A DNA stretch of 64,000 nt from NCBI RefSeq assembly GCF_003965815.1, contig NZ_RXOE01000001.1:186001-250000 (forward strand), read 5' to 3'. Made by a program: the position numbers and the translations under genes. This stretch comes from Variovorax gossypii (GTDB lineage: Bacteria > Pseudomonadota > Gammaproteobacteria > Burkholderiales > Burkholderiaceae_C). Positions 62,748 through 64,000 of this stretch are shown here, piece after piece (position 1 is the first letter of the stretch; each line of letters starts with the position of its first letter). Under the pieces are notes generated by a model. The model was not told the DNA's origin. It did no database searches and saw only the letters and a list, made by a program, of their open reading frames with translations.

Positions 62748-62773
62748 CTGAGCCGGCGGCGTGCCCGGCTCAG
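62748..62773. terminator. Convergent hairpin after the chemoreceptor gene
   Basis: A perfect 9-bp stem CTGAGCCGG / CCGGCTCAG with an eight-base loop (CGGCGTGC) sits between the convergent chemoreceptor and Ivy-like genes, two bases before the latter's stop. CGGCCCTGAGC is also repeated in tandem before it (from about 62732). No T tract is present, so terminator function is only probable. Confidence 0.5.
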
Positions 62774-62774
62774 C

Positions 62775-63623
62775 TCAGTTCGACTTGCGCCACTGCTCGC
62801 GCCAGAGTTTGTCGAGCTGGGGCGCGAGCGCCGAGGGAGGCGCGCCCACCAGGCGGTTGCCGCCGTTGCGCTGCACCAGGCCGTAGATGCGGCCCGAGCC
62901 CTGGTCGTAGAGCGCGATCGCGTTGTTGTCGTAGCAGTCGTGCGGCTTGCAGAAGGCGTGCAGCAGGTAGCGCGTGCCGTCGATCGTCACCCATTGCGGC
63001 TCCGGTGCCGGGCCTTCGCGGCGCACCAGCCAGCGCTCGTTCTCGCGCGTGCCCAGCGCGGCGCGCCAGGCCTTCTGCATGGCGGGGCCCTGCGCCAGCG
63101 CGGCGGGGCTTCCGGTGGGCGGGGGCGGCACCTTGGCGGCCGGTTCTGCGGGAGGGGGCAGCGCCCGCTCGGCGCCGTTGCAGCGCCAGTAGCGCAGCTT
63201 CATCATCTCGGGGCCGAGCTGGCCGGCAACCGGCTTGTCGGCATCGATCGTGATGTGCTGGCCGCGCGATCCGCGGTAGACGAGGAAGGTCAGCGCGCCG
63301 GCCTTGCCCGACTCGCCGACGAGCGCCACGTCGAAGCCCGCGGGCGGCGGGCTGTTGCCGAAGAGGCTGTAGATCGTCTGCGGCTCGCGGGCGACCACGC
63401 GGCGCTTGCCGCTCTCGGCGATCAGCGTGTCCTGGCGCACCTGCAGCGTGGGCGCCGAGTTGTCGGCGCAGTTGGCGGACCAGCGGCCCGTGTACTGCTC
63501 GACGTTGTTGGGAAACTGCGTGCCGCCCTGCTGCGACCAGGCCGAGGCCGGGAGCAGCGCAGCCAGCAGGGCCGCGCCCAGCAGCGTGCGGGTGTTCGTC
63601 GATGTGGTCTTGCTTCTGGTCAT
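62775..63623 (-). CDS. Secreted protein with Ivy-like lysozyme-inhibitor domain
   Basis: A 282-residue exported protein. A signal peptide covers about residues 1-30 (cleaved near SAWS-QQ). Residues 35-150 form a domain with paired Cys (C52 and C148) and no recognised family. A Pro-rich linker (about 155-175) leads to a C-terminal domain with the motif CKPHDC at residues 225-230, flanked by YLLHAF and YDNNAIALYD. CKPHDC is the loop by which Ivy proteins plug the active site of C-type lysozyme, so this domain should be an Ivy-type inhibitor protecting peptidoglycan. The two-domain architecture is longer than classic Ivy (about 150 residues). The start MTRSKTTSTN at 63623 gives the best signal peptide. 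Confidence 0.8.
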   Translation of the reverse strand: MTRSKTTSTNTRTLLGAALLAALLPASAWSQQGGTQFPNNVEQYTGRWSANCADNSAPTLQVRQDTLIAESGKRRVVAREPQTIYSLFGNSPPPAGFDVALVGESGKAGALTFLVYRGSRGQHITIDADKPVAGQLGPEMMKLRYWRCNGAERALPPPAEPAAKVPPPPTGSPAALAQGPAMQKAWRAALGTRENERWLVRREGPAPEPQWVTIDGTRYLLHAFCKPHDCYDNNAIALYDQGSGRIYGLVQRNGGNRLVGAPPSALAPQLDKLWREQWRKSN

Positions 63624-63649
63624 CCGTTGTCGTGTTCTGTCTTTGTCTC

Positions 63650-64000
63650 TCAGGCCGTCTTCGGGGCGGGCGTCTTGGGCTTGTAGGAGCAGAAGGTCGC
63701 CACCGCGCATTCCCAGCAGCGCGGCTTGCGAGCCACGCAGATGTAGCGGCCGTGCAGGATCAGCCAGTGATGCGCATGAAGACGGTACTCCAGAGGGACG
63801 CGTTTCTCGAGCTTCAGTTCCACTTCCAGCGGGGTCTTGCCCGGCGCTAGGCCGGTACGGTTGCCCACGCGGAAGATGTGCGTGTCGACCGCGATGGTCG
63901 CTTCGCCGAAGGCCACGTTGAGCACCACGTTCGCCGTCTTGCGGCCTACGCCCGGCAGCGCTTCCAGCTCGGCGCGGGTGCGTGGCACTTCGCCGCCGTG
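63650..64000 (-). CDS. nth: Endonuclease III, 3' part
   Basis: This is the C-terminal half of endonuclease III, a DNA glycosylase/AP lyase that removes oxidised pyrimidines. The frame is open through the right edge, so the 5' half lies outside. The helix-hairpin-helix LPGVGRKTANVVLN, the catalytic Asp in AVDTHIFRV and the [4Fe-4S] cysteine pattern C-x6-C-x2-C-x5-C (CVARKPRCWECAVATFC) are all present. In complete enzymes the catalytic Lys lies in the LPGVGRKTA loop, and it is intact here. The C-terminus ends in a Lys/Pro/Ala tail. The in-frame GTG at 63988 is internal. Confidence 0.96.
   Translation of the reverse strand, partial: HGGEVPRTRAELEALPGVGRKTANVVLNVAFGEATIAVDTHIFRVGNRTGLAPGKTPLEVELKLEKRVPLEYRLHAHHWLILHGRYICVARKPRCWECAVATFCSYKPKTPAPKTA

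Overview
The window is a GC-rich, densely packed chromosomal segment. Gene content and protein style point to a betaproteobacterium of the Comamonadaceae, most likely Variovorax or a close relative: a small Trp-rich protein of the TIGR04438 type, zapA-zapB-like genes followed by 6S RNA, a Bug-type solute receptor, several LysR regulators facing their targets, and a salicylate-type RND efflux operon led by a lipase-like gene. No rRNA, tRNA, CRISPR array, phage or insertion sequence was seen. The genus is an inference from content, not from a search.

Layout. 1-13.4 kb is mostly core metabolism: the 3' part of fumC, an NAD(P)-binding oxidoreductase with a divergent LysR regulator, a YqhA-type membrane protein, acetyl-CoA synthetase (acs, with a 33-bp duplicate of its 3' end downstream), small membrane proteins, a class I cytochrome c, ilvD with a divergent LysR gene, and a LysR/SDR pair. 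13.4-20 kb holds lgt and then a malonate operon (GntR regulator, malonyl-CoA decarboxylase, Bug receptor, enoyl-CoA hydratase-like protein, malonyl-CoA synthetase). 20-23.3 kb is an aldoxime-nitrile module: haem aldoxime dehydratase and nitrilase with a divergent AraC regulator. 23.3-27.3 kb carries a universal stress protein, a TauE/SafE exporter, 6S RNA with its promoter and a nearby terminator, zapA, a zapB-like gene and a ClC chloride channel.

27.4-42.5 kb is a cobalamin locus behind a cobalamin riboswitch: btuB, cobB, cobU/cobP, btuF-, btuC- and btuD-like genes, cobO, bluB, an ExbB-like gene, a DUF2149 gene, a cobN-like gene, cobD and cobC, mostly joined by 1-26 bp overlaps. A second cobalamin block (cobQ, cobT, cobS, and the phosphatase cobC) lies at 54.3-58.2 kb. 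Between the two are lrgA/lrgB, a GNAT acetyltransferase, an OsmC protein, a YcgR-like PilZ protein and a LysR-regulated RND efflux operon. The right end has a MalT-like LuxR regulator facing a methyl-accepting chemotaxis protein, an Ivy-like secreted protein and the 3' part of nth.

How they work together. The cobalamin genes cover outer-membrane uptake (BtuB), ABC import (BtuFCD), adenosylation (CobO), amidation (CobB, CobQ), aminopropanol-phosphate supply and attachment (CobC, CobD), lower-ligand synthesis and activation (BluB, CobT) and final assembly (CobU/P, CobS, phosphatase). No corrin-ring methyltransferase is present here. The most unusual part is a CobN-like protein with a signal peptide and a C-terminal membrane anchor, overlapping an ExbB-like gene and a DUF2149 gene whose product looks ExbD-like. 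This suggests a proton-motive-force-driven periplasmic chelatase or dechelatase rather than a conventional AAA+-driven cobaltochelatase.
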